Assembly (NCBI RefSeq): GCF_023277925.1
Contig: NZ_CP063832.1
Span: 4,090,501-4,154,500 of the forward strand
Source: Pseudomonas entomophila
GTDB lineage: Bacteria > Pseudomonadota > Gammaproteobacteria > Pseudomonadales > Pseudomonadaceae
Direction: 5' to 3'
Length of the DNA stretch: 64,000 nt
Positions within the stretch are counted from its first letter, which is position 1; every line of letters starts with the position of its first letter. Below are positions 35,243 through 46,094 of the stretch, in pieces. A program made the position numbers and the translations under genes. Under the pieces are notes generated by a model. That model saw nothing but the letters and a program-made list of their open reading frames with translations, made no database searches and was not told the DNA's origin.

Positions 35243-38200
35243 GGGTTTGTGTTCCGGTTCGCGGATCTTGTACCAGGCCACATACAGCGCCGGCAGGAAC
35301 AGCAGCGTCAGCAGCGTTGCACTGATGATGCCGCCAATCATGGCGTAGGCCATCGGCCCCCAGAACACTTCCCGGGCAATCGGGATCATGCCCAGGCTTG
35401 CCGCCGCCGCCGTCAGCAGGATCGGCCGCCGGCGGTGGTTGGTCGCCTCCACCACCGCATCCCAGGGCGTGTAGCCCTGCTCCTCGAACTCGTCGATCTG
35501 GGTCACCAGGATCACCGAGTTGCGGATGATGATCCCGGCCAGGGCAAGGATCCCGAGAATCGCCACGAAGCCCATCGGTGTGCCCGTGGGCACCAGCGCC
35601 AGCACCACGCCGATCAGCCCCAGCGGCGCGACGCTGACCACCAGGAACAGCTTCTGCACGCTGTGCAGCTGGATCATCAGGAAGGTCGCCATCAGGAACA
35701 GCATCAGCGGGATCACGGCGGCGATCGGTCCCTGTGCCTTGGCGCTCTCTTCCACCGTACCGCCGGTGGCTACGTCGTAACCCACCGGCAGCTTGCTGGC
35801 GAAGCCGTCGATGCTGGGCTTGAGATCGGCCACCAGGTCGGTTGGCTGGATGTCACCCACCACCGACGCCTTGATGGTGATGGTTGGCTTGCGGTCGCGG
35901 CGCCACACCAGTGGCTGCTCCTGCTCGTAGCGTACGGTGGCGAAGGCCAGCAATGGGATCGAGGCGCCGCTGGGCGTGACGATCTGCAGGTTCTGCAAGG
36001 TATCCGGCGAGCCGCGCTCGCTGTCTACAGCACGGGCCACCACGTTGACCAGGTAGATATTGTCGTTGACCTGGGTGACCGGCACGCCGCTGACGATGCT
36101 GTTCATCACCTTAGCCACGTCCTCGGACGAAAGGCCCAGCTGGCGCGCCTTGTCCTGGGCGATCTCGATGCGCAGCACCTTACCGGGCTCGTTCCAGTCG
36201 TAGATCATCTCACCGATGTGTTCGTTGCTGTCGAGCAGGGTCGCCAGCTCGATGGCATGCCGACGCACCTGGTCGATATCCTTGCCGCTGACCCGGTACT
36301 GGATCGGTCGGCCCACCGGCGGGCCCATCTCCAGCGACTGGACGTTGGTACCCACGCCGACGAACTCCTCGTGCAGCAGTTTCTGCAAGCGTTCCATCAT
36401 GCCCGCGCGCTCTTCGAAGCCTTTGCTGACGATCACCAACTGGGCGTAGTACGGGTTCTGCAATTGCTGGTCGAGGGGCAGGTAGAAGCGGATCGCGCCC
36501 TGGCCGATGTAGGTGCTCCAGTGCACCAGGTCTGGGTCGTCCTTGATTCTCGCCTCCAGGCGGTCGACGACCTTGCGCGTCTCCTCGATGGAGGCATTCT
36601 GCGGCAGGTTCAGGTCGACCAGGATTTCCGGGCGATCCGACGACGGGAAAAACTGGTTCTGCACGAAGCGCATGCTGAAGATCGACAAGGCGAACAGCAG
36701 CACCGTGCCAATGATGGTCAGCCAGCGATGGCGCATGCACCACAGCAGCCCGCCCTCGAACGCCCGGCCGACGCGCCCGGGCTCGGCCTCATGAGGCTTG
36801 AGCTTGCTGCTGCTGAGTATGTGCACGCCCAGCACCGGGGCGAAGAACACCGCCACCACCCACGACACCAGCAAGGCCACGGCAATGACCGCGAACAGGG
36901 TGTAGGTGTACTCGCCCGCGGAACTGGCGTTGAGGCCGATTGGCACGAAGCCGGCCACGGTCACCAGAGTGCCGGTCAGCATGGGGAACGCGGTGGAGGT
37001 GTAGGCGAAGGTGGCCGCCTGCTCCTTGCTCTCGCCCATCTCCAGGCGCGTGACCATCACTTCGACGGTGATCATCGCGTCGTCCACCAGCAACCCCAGG
37101 GCAATGATCAGCGCACCCAGCGAGATCCGCTGCATGGTGATGTCGCTGTACTCCATGAACACGAAGACCATGGCCAGCACCAGCGGGATCGAGCAGGCCA
37201 CCACCAGGCCCGCGCGTATGCCGAGGCTGACGAAACTCACCGCCAGTACGATCACCACCGCCTCGAACAGCGCGCTGGTGAAACCGCCGACCGCCTGCTT
37301 GACCACCACCGCCTGGTCGGACACGTTGTGCACGCCGACGCCCACCGGCAGGTCGCGGACGATGCTGTCCATCCGCTTTTTCAAGGCCGCGCCGAACACC
37401 TCGATATTGGCGCCGGCCTTCATGCCGATCGCCAGGCCGATGGCGGTCTGGCCATTGAAGCGAAACATGGGCGAAGGCGGGTCGACGTAGCCGCGCTCGA
37501 TGTCGGCGATGTCGGCCAGGCGGAAGAAGCGGTCGTTGATGCGCAGGTTCACAGTCTCCAGGTCCTTCTCCGAGGCGAACTGCCCGGTGGTGCGCACCGA
37601 GATACGCTCGGGCCCCGCCTCGATGACCCCGGCCGGAGTCACCGCGTTCTGCTGTTGCAAGGCTTGCATGGCCTGGCGCTGGTCGATGCCCAGCGCGGCC
37701 AGCTTGCGGGTGGAGAAGTTCAGGTAGAGCACTTCATCTTGTGTACCGATCAGCTCGACCTTGCCGATGTTCGGCACCTCGCGCACTTCGGCCCGCGCCA
37801 CCTCGACATAGTCGCGCAGCTGGCGCAAGGTGAGGCCGTCGGCGGTGAAGGCGTAGATCGAACCGAATACATCGCCGAACTCATCGTTGAAGCCTGGCCC
37901 CTGGATACCCGCAGGGAACTGCCCGCGAATGTCCTGGATCTTCTTGCGCACCTGGTACCAGATCTCGGGGATGTCCTTGGCCTTGGTGGTGTCGCGCAGG
38001 TAGACGTAGACAGTGGACTCGCCCGGGCGGGTGTAGCTCTTCACATAGTCGAGCGAGTCGAGTTCCTCGAGTTTCTTCTCGATGCGGTCGGTGACCTGGT
38101 ACAGGGTCTCGTCCTGCGTGGCACCGGGCCAGCGGGTCTGGATGACCATGGTCTTGATGGTGAAGGACGGGTCTTCCTCACGGCCGAGGTTGACGTAGGA

Positions 38201-38293
38201 GAAGATCCCCATCAGCAGACCGACGAACATCAGGTACCAGACGAAGGACTGGTGCTTCAGCGCCCATTCCGAGAGGTTGAAGCTTCCTTTCAT
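35237..38293 (-). CDS. RND efflux pump inner-membrane transporter (TriC-like)
   Basis: The 1018-residue AcrB-superfamily pump starts MKGSFNLSEWALKHQSFVWYL and has two large periplasmic loops and twelve membrane helices. LGLLVDDAMITVEVM carries the Asp pair of the proton relay, and GFVAILGILALAGIIIRNSVILV is the equivalent helix in the second half. It closely recalls TriC of P. aeruginosa, and its operon has two adaptor genes as in triABC. No outer-membrane channel gene is present, as for TriABC, which uses OpmH. Substrate (triclosan, SDS or others) is inferred by analogy. It overlaps the upstream adaptor gene by 4 bases. Confidence 0.92.
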   Translation of the reverse strand: MKGSFNLSEWALKHQSFVWYLMFVGLLMGIFSYVNLGREEDPSFTIKTMVIQTRWPGATQDETLYQVTDRIEKKLEELDSLDYVKSYTRPGESTVYVYLRDTTKAKDIPEIWYQVRKKIQDIRGQFPAGIQGPGFNDEFGDVFGSIYAFTADGLTLRQLRDYVEVARAEVREVPNIGKVELIGTQDEVLYLNFSTRKLAALGIDQRQAMQALQQQNAVTPAGVIEAGPERISVRTTGQFASEKDLETVNLRINDRFFRLADIADIERGYVDPPSPMFRFNGQTAIGLAIGMKAGANIEVFGAALKKRMDSIVRDLPVGVGVHNVSDQAVVVKQAVGGFTSALFEAVVIVLAVSFVSLGIRAGLVVACSIPLVLAMVFVFMEYSDITMQRISLGALIIALGLLVDDAMITVEVMVTRLEMGESKEQAATFAYTSTAFPMLTGTLVTVAGFVPIGLNASSAGEYTYTLFAVIAVALLVSWVVAVFFAPVLGVHILSSSKLKPHEAEPGRVGRAFEGGLLWCMRHRWLTIIGTVLLFALSIFSMRFVQNQFFPSSDRPEILVDLNLPQNASIEETRKVVDRLEARIKDDPDLVHWSTYIGQGAIRFYLPLDQQLQNPYYAQLVIVSKGFEERAGMMERLQKLLHEEFVGVGTNVQSLEMGPPVGRPIQYRVSGKDIDQVRRHAIELATLLDSNEHIGEMIYDWNEPGKVLRIEIAQDKARQLGLSSEDVAKVMNSIVSGVPVTQVNDNIYLVNVVARAVDSERGSPDTLQNLQIVTPSGASIPLLAFATVRYEQEQPLVWRRDRKPTITIKASVVGDIQPTDLVADLKPSIDGFASKLPVGYDVATGGTVEESAKAQGPIAAVIPLMLFLMATFLMIQLHSVQKLFLVVSVAPLGLIGVVLALVPTGTPMGFVAILGILALAGIIIRNSVILVTQIDEFEEQGYTPWDAVVEATNHRRRPILLTAAAASLGMIPIAREVFWGPMAYAMIGGIISATLLTLLFLPALYVAWYKIREPEHKPL

Positions 38294-39357
38294 TGCGCGT
38301 CCTCATCGAAGGTGACCTTCTGGCCGGGCTTGAGGCTGTTCACACCGGCCGTCACCACCCGCTCGCCGGGCTGCACGCCGGAGGCCAGGACGATGCTGTC
38401 GGCAGTGCGCCCGATCAGCGCGACGTCACGGGTGGCCACGGTTTTCTGCTGTGGATCGACCACCCACACCTGGGTCTTGCCATCGCGTTCGAGCAGTGCG
38501 GTCAACGGCAGCTGACTGCGTGGGCTCACTGCCGAAGACAGGGTGACGCTGATCGCCGTGCCCAGGTGGAAGGCATCCGGGGTACTGGCCAGGGTCAGCC
38601 GGGCGCGGCGGGTACGGGTGGTGGCATCGGCCTGGGGCTCCAGCTCGCGTAGCGTGGCGGTGGTGTTGATGCTGGGGTCAAGCTGCGAGGCGACGGTGAA
38701 GGTGAGGGCCTTGTTCAGTTGTTCCGCGAGCGGGATCGGCAGGTCGATCACCGCCTCCTTGACGTCGGGGCGGGCAAGCGTGACCACCGCCTGACCGGCG
38801 CTGACGGTCTGCCCGGCCTCGGCCTGCCAGGCGGTGACCACCGCCGCGTGGTCGGTGCGCAGGGTGCTGTAGTCGAGCTGGTCGCGCGCCTGGCTGACGG
38901 CCGAACGCGCTTGCTCCAGCGCAGCGCCGGTGGTCTTCAGGTCGGTCTGGGCGATGTCCAGCTGGGCCTGTGCGCCAACGCCACGGTCATACAGCTGCTG
39001 CTGACGGCGGGCATTGGCCTGGGCGTTGATCCATTGCGCCTGGACCTTGGCCAAGTCGCCTTCGGCGGCGCGCAACTGGTTCTGCTGGTCGGTCGGATCA
39101 AGAGTGGCCAGGGTATCGCCAGGGCTCACCCGCGCACCCACATCCAGCCAGCGCCGGGCGATGCGCCCAGACACCCGGAACCCCAGGGTGCTTTCGTAGC
39201 GGGCCTGGATGGCGCCGGCAAAGCGGCCCAACTGCGACTGCACCTGGGGCTCGACCAGCGTCGACAACACCGGGCGCACCGCCTCGGGCTGCACCTCTTC
39301 GCCGCCGCAGGCGGCCAGCACCAGGCTGGTGGACAGTATCAACAGCTGGCGCTTCAT
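38290..39357 (-). CDS. RND efflux periplasmic adaptor subunit, second (TriB-like) lipoprotein
   Basis: The 355-residue membrane-fusion protein has a lipoprotein signal (VLAACGG, Cys17), a lipoyl half (GRIARRWLDVGARVSPGDTLATLDP), an alpha hairpin (about 95-150), and beta-barrel and proximal domains. It overlaps its neighbours by 4 bases on each side. It is a diverged paralogue of the next adaptor. Confidence 0.9.
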   Translation of the reverse strand: MKRQLLILSTSLVLAACGGEEVQPEAVRPVLSTLVEPQVQSQLGRFAGAIQARYESTLGFRVSGRIARRWLDVGARVSPGDTLATLDPTDQQNQLRAAEGDLAKVQAQWINAQANARRQQQLYDRGVGAQAQLDIAQTDLKTTGAALEQARSAVSQARDQLDYSTLRTDHAAVVTAWQAEAGQTVSAGQAVVTLARPDVKEAVIDLPIPLAEQLNKALTFTVASQLDPSINTTATLRELEPQADATTRTRRARLTLASTPDAFHLGTAISVTLSSAVSPRSQLPLTALLERDGKTQVWVVDPQQKTVATRDVALIGRTADSIVLASGVQPGERVVTAGVNSLKPGQKVTFDEDAQ

Positions 39358-40442
39358 GGCGCGGCTCCTCCGTCCCTGGCACTGACCTTCTCGACCTGCA
39401 TGCCCGGGTGCAGCAGTTGCCCACCGCCCACCACCACGGTTTCACCGCCCTTGATACCGTCGGCGATCACCACTTTGCCGGTGAGGTAGCGCGCCACCTG
39501 GACCTTGCGCAGTTCGACCTTGTCGCCCTCGCCCACCACCCATACCGCCGGTTCACGCAGCGCCTTGGTCAGCGCCGCCCACGGCAGCTCGATGCTCGGC
39601 CGGCCCTGGGTATTGCCGGTAGCGGTAACCGGCGACCCCAGCTGCATGCCCGCGGGTACGTTGCGTAGCGCCACCTTGACCTGCACGGTGCCGCTCTCGG
39701 CGGACACCGTCGGAGTGATCTCGCGGACCCGGCCCTCGGCCTTGATCGCCGGGTTGTCCAGCAGGCTGACAACGACGCCCTCGTCGCTGGGCGCTTTCAC
39801 CAGCAGCGCTTCGTAGACATTGAACACCGCGTCGCGGTCGCCATCGACGGCCAGGCCGAAGATCGGCATGGTCGCCTGCACCACCTGGCCGACCTCGGCC
39901 TGGCGCGCGGTGATCACCCCGTCGGCCTCGGATACCAGCGCTGTGTAGCTCAACTGCTCGTTGGCGTTGGCCAGTTGCGCCTGGGCGGCCTTGAGCGCGC
40001 TCTGGCTGCTGCGCAGAGCCGCTTCGGCAGAGTCGTATTCGCTCTGGCTGGTGTAGCCCTTGGGCAGGAGCTTCTGCTGGCGCACGAACGCGGCGCTGGT
40101 CTGGGTGACCCTGGCCTGCTCGGCGAACACTTCGGCCTTGGCGGAATCGACCGAGTTCTGAAGGTCCTTCGGGTCCAGGCGCGCCAGCACCTGGTTGGCC
40201 TTGACGTGGTCGCCGACATCGACGCTGCGCGCGATGATCTTGCCGCCCACGCGGAACGACAGGTCGGTCTGCACCCGTGCCTGCACATCGCCGGTCAAGG
40301 TGACCTTGGCGGCAAAATCGGTGGGCTGCACCTGTTGCACCACCACCCTGGGCAACACCGGACCGGTTTGCTCCTTGCCACAGCCCGTAAGCATGAACAG
40401 CAGCCCCAGGCAAACGACCATCGGCGGACGTATTACCGTCAT
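39354..40442 (-). CDS. RND efflux periplasmic adaptor subunit, first (TriA-like) lipoprotein
   Basis: The 362-residue adaptor starts at MTVIRPP with AAGGAG well placed upstream. It has lipobox LTGC, the lipoyl segment GKIIARSVDVGDHVKANQVLARLDP, an Ala/Gln-rich coiled hairpin (about 95-155) and VTLTGDVQARVQTDLSFRVGG near the start. It is the first gene of the operon and would bridge the pump to the outer-membrane channel together with its paralogue. Confidence 0.9.
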   Translation of the reverse strand: MTVIRPPMVVCLGLLFMLTGCGKEQTGPVLPRVVVQQVQPTDFAAKVTLTGDVQARVQTDLSFRVGGKIIARSVDVGDHVKANQVLARLDPKDLQNSVDSAKAEVFAEQARVTQTSAAFVRQQKLLPKGYTSQSEYDSAEAALRSSQSALKAAQAQLANANEQLSYTALVSEADGVITARQAEVGQVVQATMPIFGLAVDGDRDAVFNVYEALLVKAPSDEGVVVSLLDNPAIKAEGRVREITPTVSAESGTVQVKVALRNVPAGMQLGSPVTATGNTQGRPSIELPWAALTKALREPAVWVVGEGDKVELRKVQVARYLTGKVVIADGIKGGETVVVGGGQLLHPGMQVEKVSARDGGAAP

Positions 40443-40582
40443 GCAGGCTCCTTGCTTCGACAAAGGGTGAGAGGGATGCGTTTGAAGCGTAGATCAGGGA
40501 AGGACAAACGGCACCGATGTCGGCCCAACAAAGCTAAGCGCGATCGGCGATACTGCCAGCCTGACGCTCAAGGACACCGCCG

Positions 40583-41749
40583 ATGCTGACCACCCTGGCC
40601 ATTGCCAACTACCGCTCGATCAACCAGCTGGTGATGCCGCTCGGGCGGCTCAACGTGATCACCGGTGCCAACGGCAGCGGCAAGTCCAACCTGTACAAGG
40701 CCTTGCGCCTGCTGGCCGAGACCGCCCGCGGCGGCGTGGTCAACGCGCTGGCTGCCGAGGGCGGGCTGGAGTCGACCTTCTGGGCCGGCCCCGAGAAGCT
40801 CAGCCGGCGCATGCTCAACGGCGAGGTGCCGGTGGAAGGCGGGCCACGCCAGCAAGCCAGGCGCCTGAAGATGGGCTTCGCCGGAGCGGATTTCGGCTAC
40901 GCGATCAGCCTCGGCCTGCCCGAACCCAGTCGGTCGAAGTTCGCCCTGGACCCGCAGATCAAACAGGAGACCATCTGGGCCGGGCCCCTATGCCGCCCGG
41001 CCAGTCAGCTGGTGCAGCGCAACGCAGGCATGGTCAAGGCCCGTGACGGGCGCCAATGGCAGGTGCTGCACCAGCACATGACCGAGTTCGACAGCCTGTT
41101 CGACCAGGTCGGCAGCCTCCAGGGCTCCCCCGAGGTGCCGCATCTGCGCGAGCAGATCCGCAGCTGGCGCTTCTACGACCATTTTCGTACCGATGCCGAG
41201 GCCCCTGCCCGGCAATCACGGCTGGGAACGCGCACGCCGGTGCTGCATCACGACGGCCGTGACCTCGCGGCCGCCCTGCAGACCATCGACGAGATCGGCG
41301 ACCTGCAGGCGCTGCAGGACGCAGTGGGCGATGCCTTTCCCGGCGCCCGGCTCGCGGTCGACGCCCAGCCCGGCGGCCTGTTCGGCCTGCGTTTCCACCA
41401 GGCCGGGCTGCTGCGGCCGCTGAGCGCTGCCGAGCTGTCCGACGGAACCTTGCGCTACCTGTTGCTGGTGGCTGCCCTGCTCACACCGCGCCCGCCGAGC
41501 ATGATGGTGCTCAACGAGCCGGAGACCAGCCTGCATCCGGACTTGTTGCCGGCACTGGCGCGCCTGATCCGCCGCGCGGCGCGGGAGTGTCAGGTATGGG
41601 TGGTGTCGCACGCGCCCCGGCTGGTGGCGGCGCTGGAGGAGGATGACGACTGCAATTCGATCCACCTGGAGAAAACCTTGGGGCAGACCGGTATCGTCGG
41701 GCAGGGCATGCTGGATGAGCCGGCCTGGAACTGGCCGGATCAAGGCTGA
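40583..41749 (+). CDS. AAA family ATPase (AAA_21, RecF/OLD-like)
   Basis: The 388-residue protein starts LTTLAIANYRSINQLVMPLGRLNVITGANGSGKSNLYKAL, with Walker A GANGSGKS near residue 30. A signature-like AAELSDGTLRYLLL precedes the Walker B MMVLNEPETSLHP, and VVSHAPRLVAALE holds the switch His. This is the AAA_21/SMC-like single-chain ATPase family. There is no TOPRIM domain and no partner nuclease gene beside it, so a defence role is not supported. It is divergent from the efflux operon and ends before a REP. Confidence 0.85.
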   Translation: MLTTLAIANYRSINQLVMPLGRLNVITGANGSGKSNLYKALRLLAETARGGVVNALAAEGGLESTFWAGPEKLSRRMLNGEVPVEGGPRQQARRLKMGFAGADFGYAISLGLPEPSRSKFALDPQIKQETIWAGPLCRPASQLVQRNAGMVKARDGRQWQVLHQHMTEFDSLFDQVGSLQGSPEVPHLREQIRSWRFYDHFRTDAEAPARQSRLGTRTPVLHHDGRDLAAALQTIDEIGDLQALQDAVGDAFPGARLAVDAQPGGLFGLRFHQAGLLRPLSAAELSDGTLRYLLLVAALLTPRPPSMMVLNEPETSLHPDLLPALARLIRRAARECQVWVVSHAPRLVAALEEDDDCNSIHLEKTLGQTGIVGQGMLDEPAWNWPDQG

Positions 41750-41761
41750 ACGAACGCGAAC

Positions 41762-41814
41762 CGTAGGAGCCAGCCTTGCTGGCGAACCAGGCACCGGCTG
41801 TGCCGGCTCCTACA
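41762..41814. repeat. REP palindrome pair
   Basis: GTAGGAGCCAGCCTTGCTGGCGAA is followed closely by the inverted CACCGGCTGTGCCGGCTCCTACAG, between the convergent ATPase and spuH genes. Confidence 0.8.
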
Positions 41815-41831
41815 GTAATCGCGTCGGTGGA

Positions 41832-42725
41832 TCAGACCTGCGCGGTGGCCTGGGCTGGACGGCGGACCTGGGTGGTCTGCACGTTCGCCGCGGCACCTTC
41901 TTCGATAGCCTGCTGGATCGCCCGGCGGCGACGTTCCTCAGCTTGGCGGCTGAAGTACCAGACCAGGAAGGTCACCAGCGACACCGACAGCAGGATCAGG
42001 CTGGCCACGGCGTTGATTTCCGGCTTCACGCCCAGGCGCACGGCCGAGAACACTTCCATCGGCAGCGTGGTCGAGCCCGGGCCGGACACGAAGCTGGCCA
42101 GCACCAGGTCATCCAGCGACAGGGCGAACGACATCATGCCGCCCGCCGCCAGCGACGGCGCGATCATCGGGATGGTGATCAGGAAGAACACCTTCCACGG
42201 CTTGGCGCCCAAGTCCATGGCTGCTTCTTCGATGGACAGGTCCAGCTCGCGCAGGCGTGCCGACACCACCACCGCTACATAGGCTGCGCAGAACGTGGTG
42301 TGGGCGATCCAGATGGTGACGATGCCACGCTCCTGGGGCCAACCGATCATCTGTGCCATGGCCACGAACAGCAGCAACAGCGACAGACCGGTGATCACCT
42401 CGGGCATCACCAGCGGTGCGGTGACCAGGCCACCAAACAGGGTACGCCCCTTGAAGCGGGTGACCCGGGTCAGCACGAAGGCCGCCAGGGTGCCCAGCGC
42501 CACTGCGGCGACCGCCGTGTAGCAGGCGATCTCCAGCGAGCGCATCACCGAGCCCATCAGCTGGGTGTTGTCGAGCAGGCCGACGTACCACTTCACCGAC
42601 CAGCCGCCCCACACCGTCACCAGCTTGGAGGCGTTGAACGAGTAGATCACCAGGATCAGCATCGGCAGGTAGATGAACAGCAAGCCAAGCACCAGCATCA
42701 GCTTGGAGAAACTGAAGCGTTTCAT
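41832..42725 (-). CDS. spuH: Polyamine ABC transporter permease SpuH (PotI-like)
   Basis: The 297-residue BPD permease has six predicted membrane segments. Its coupling loop reads SIEEAAMDLGAKPWKVFFLITIPMIAPSLAAGG, and LALSLDDLVLASFVSGPGSTTLPMEVFS is typical of PotI. An Ala/Arg-rich tail (residues 265-297) is longer than in E. coli PotI. It is last in the spu operon and overlaps spuG by 4 bases. Confidence 0.93.
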   Translation of the reverse strand: MKRFSFSKLMLVLGLLFIYLPMLILVIYSFNASKLVTVWGGWSVKWYVGLLDNTQLMGSVMRSLEIACYTAVAAVALGTLAAFVLTRVTRFKGRTLFGGLVTAPLVMPEVITGLSLLLLFVAMAQMIGWPQERGIVTIWIAHTTFCAAYVAVVVSARLRELDLSIEEAAMDLGAKPWKVFFLITIPMIAPSLAAGGMMSFALSLDDLVLASFVSGPGSTTLPMEVFSAVRLGVKPEINAVASLILLSVSLVTFLVWYFSRQAEERRRRAIQQAIEEGAAANVQTTQVRRPAQATAQV

Positions 42726-43642
42726 GCGCGGCCCTCCATCTCTTTGGCCTGGCTACGGTTGAACAGCAGGATCGGCACGATCAGGATCGCCAGCATCACC
42801 ACCGCCAGCGCGGACGCCACCGGCCAGTCACGGTTATTGAAGAACTCTTGCCACAGCACTTTACCGATCATCAGGGTTTCCGGGCCGCCGAGCAGTTCAG
42901 GAATCACGAACTCGCCGACCACCGGAATGAACACCAGCATGCAGCCGGCGATGATGCCGTTCTTCGACAGCGGCACGGTGATCTTCCAGAAGCTGTTGAA
43001 GGTGCTCGAACCGAGGTCCGATGCAGCCTCAAGCAGGCTTTCGTCGTGCTTCACCAGGTTGGCGTACAGCGGCAGGATCATGAACGGCAGGTACGAATAG
43101 ACCACGCCGATATACACCGCCAGGTTGGTGTTGAGGATCTGCAACGGCTGGTCGATCAGCCCCAGCCACAGCAGGAAGCTGTTGAGCAGCCCGTTGTTGC
43201 TGAGGATGCCCATCCAGGCATAGACGCGGATCAGGATCGCGGTCCAGGTCGGCATCATGATCAGCAGCAGCAGGACCGTCTGCGACTCTTTGTTGGCCTT
43301 GGAGATGGCATAGGCCATCGGGTAGCCGATCAGCAGGCAGAGCAAGGTGCTGAAGAAGGCAACCTTGAGCGAGCCGAGGTAGGCCGCGATGTACAGCTCG
43401 TCTTCGGTCAGCAGGCCATAGTTGGCGAGGTTCAGCACCAGCTGGACCTTGCCTTCCAGATACGTGTAGATCTCGGTGTACGGCGGGATCGCCACGTCGG
43501 CTTCGGCAAAGCTGATCTTCAACACGATGAAGAACGGCAGCATGAAGAACAGGAACAGCCAGATGAACGGCACGCCGATCACCATGTGCCGCCCTTCGGG
43601 AATCAGGCGCTGGAGGGCTCGTTTGAGCTTTCGTGGTTTCAT
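42722..43642 (-). CDS. spuG: Polyamine ABC transporter permease SpuG (PotH-like)
   Basis: The 306-residue permease starts at MKPRKLKRAL, overlapping spuF by 4 bases; the longer frame upstream is not coding. The long membrane-loop region with KVQLVLNLANYGLLTEDELYIAAYLGSLKVAF, and the coupling loop EAASDLGSSTFNSFWKITVPLSKNG, are typical of PotH. It forms the channel with SpuH. Confidence 0.93.
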   Translation of the reverse strand: MKPRKLKRALQRLIPEGRHMVIGVPFIWLFLFFMLPFFIVLKISFAEADVAIPPYTEIYTYLEGKVQLVLNLANYGLLTEDELYIAAYLGSLKVAFFSTLLCLLIGYPMAYAISKANKESQTVLLLLIMMPTWTAILIRVYAWMGILSNNGLLNSFLLWLGLIDQPLQILNTNLAVYIGVVYSYLPFMILPLYANLVKHDESLLEAASDLGSSTFNSFWKITVPLSKNGIIAGCMLVFIPVVGEFVIPELLGGPETLMIGKVLWQEFFNNRDWPVASALAVVMLAILIVPILLFNRSQAKEMEGRA

Positions 43643-44781
43643 GAGCGCAGTACCACGCCGCTGTCGTCTTCCCACCACACGTAGACTTCGTCATCCCAGG
43701 TCGGGCGGGTGCCCTGGCGCTCGGCGTTGGCGACGAAGGACTGGACGATCTTGCCGCCAGGCAGTTCGACGTAGAACACCGAGTGGCCACCGAGGTAGGC
43801 GATGTCGTGGACCTTGCCGCGCGACCAGTTGTGCTCGCAGGTCGGCTGCTCGGTGGTGACCAGCAGTTTCTCCGGGCGCAGGGCGTAGGTGATGTGCTTG
43901 TCCTCGACCGAGGTGGTGACACCGTGGCCGACGTAGATCTTGCGCTCCAGTTCCGGGCTGGCAATGATCGCGTGGCCTTCAGCGTCGTCGACCACTTCAC
44001 CGTCGAACAGGTTGACGTTGCCGATGAACTCGCAGACCAGGCGGCTGGTCGGGGTCTCGTAGACGTCGATCGGGCTGCCGATCTGGGCGATCCAGCCCAG
44101 GTGCATGATGGCGATGCGCTGGGCCATGGTCATGGCCTCTTCCTGGTCGTGGGTCACCATCACGCAGGTCACACCCACGCGCTCGATGATCTCCACCAGC
44201 TCCAGTTGCATCTGCGAACGCAGTTTCTTGTCCAGCGCACCCATGGGTTCGTCGAGCAGCAGCAGCTTCGGGCGCTTGGCCAGCGAACGGGCCAGGGCCA
44301 CGCGCTGACGCTGGCCACCGGACAACTGGTGCGGCTTGCGCTTGGCGTACTGGGTCATATGCACCAGCTTGAGCATCTCGGCCACGCGGGCGTCGATCTC
44401 GGCCTTCGGCATCTTGTCCTGCTGCAGGCCGAAGGCGATGTTCTGCGCCACGGTCATGTGCGGGAACAGCGCGTAGGACTGGAACATCATGTTGATCGGC
44501 CGCTCGTAGGGCGGCATGTCGGTGATGTCGACGCCATCGAGGAAGATCCGCCCTTCGGTCGGACGCTCGAAGCCGGCCAGCATGCGCAGCAAGGTGGACT
44601 TGCCGGAACCGGAGCCGCCCAGCAGGGCGAAGATCTCGCCCTTGCGGATTTCCAGGGACACATCGTCCACGGCTACCGTTTCGTCGAACTTTTTCGTGAC
44701 CCGGTCGATCTTGACCAGCACCTGCTTGGGTTGCTGGCCACCCTCGAGGGCTTTCTTATAGGCACCGGAGGCAACTGCCAT
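43639..44781 (-). CDS. spuF: Polyamine ABC transporter ATP-binding protein SpuF (PotG-like)
   Basis: This 380-residue ATPase starts at MAVASGAY. It has Walker A GGSGSGKS (55-62), signature LSGGQRQR, Walker B LLLLDEPMGALDKKL, switch [10 protein letters not shown], and a C-terminal TOBE domain typical of spermidine/putrescine importers. A GC-rich hairpin (44809-44830) separates it from spuE. Confidence 0.95.
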   Translation of the reverse strand: MAVASGAYKKALEGGQQPKQVLVKIDRVTKKFDETVAVDDVSLEIRKGEIFALLGGSGSGKSTLLRMLAGFERPTEGRIFLDGVDITDMPPYERPINMMFQSYALFPHMTVAQNIAFGLQQDKMPKAEIDARVAEMLKLVHMTQYAKRKPHQLSGGQRQRVALARSLAKRPKLLLLDEPMGALDKKLRSQMQLELVEIIERVGVTCVMVTHDQEEAMTMAQRIAIMHLGWIAQIGSPIDVYETPTSRLVCEFIGNVNLFDGEVVDDAEGHAIIASPELERKIYVGHGVTTSVEDKHITYALRPEKLLVTTEQPTCEHNWSRGKVHDIAYLGGHSVFYVELPGGKIVQSFVANAERQGTRPTWDDEVYVWWEDDSGVVLRS

Positions 44782-44808
44782 GAGTGAAACTCCCAACAAG
44801 ATTTATGT

Positions 44809-44830
44809 GCCCGCCGCTGCGCTGGCGGGC
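44809..44830 (-). promoter_or_regulatory. Intercistronic hairpin between spuE and spuF
   Basis: GCCCGCC and GGCGGGC form a perfect 7-bp GC stem with an 8-base loop, just after the spuE stop, without a T-run. It may stabilise the upstream message or attenuate readthrough. Confidence 0.55.
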
Positions 44831-44838
44831 CTGGATTG

Positions 44839-46005
<1,167 letters not shown>

Positions 46006-46051
46006 TTACCTTCACGGCGAGGATGCCGCAAACTTATTTGCCTTAACCTGC

Positions 46052-46081
46052 CTCTGGGCCGGGAAACCCCGGCCCAGAGGG
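46052..46081 (-). promoter_or_regulatory. Strong intercistronic hairpin between spuD and spuE
   Basis: CCTCTGGGCCGGG and CCCGGCCCAGAGG form a perfect 13-bp stem with a 4-base loop, 13 bases after the spuD stop. There is no T-run on the minus strand, so partial termination or 3'-end protection of spuD mRNA is likelier than full termination. Confidence 0.65.
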
Positions 46082-46094
46082 CCTTGCATCGGGC

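Noticed and set aside
35249..38515. An open frame of 1088 codons on the plus strand opposite the RND pump gene
   Set aside because: His/Arg/Gln/Asp-rich low-complexity translation typical of antisense reading in GC-rich DNA; the minus strand encodes an unmistakable RND pump.
40583..41749. AAA ATPase as part of an antiphage system (OLD-Gabija type)
   Set aside because: No TOPRIM domain and no helicase or nuclease partner; the neighbours are an efflux operon and a polyamine operon.
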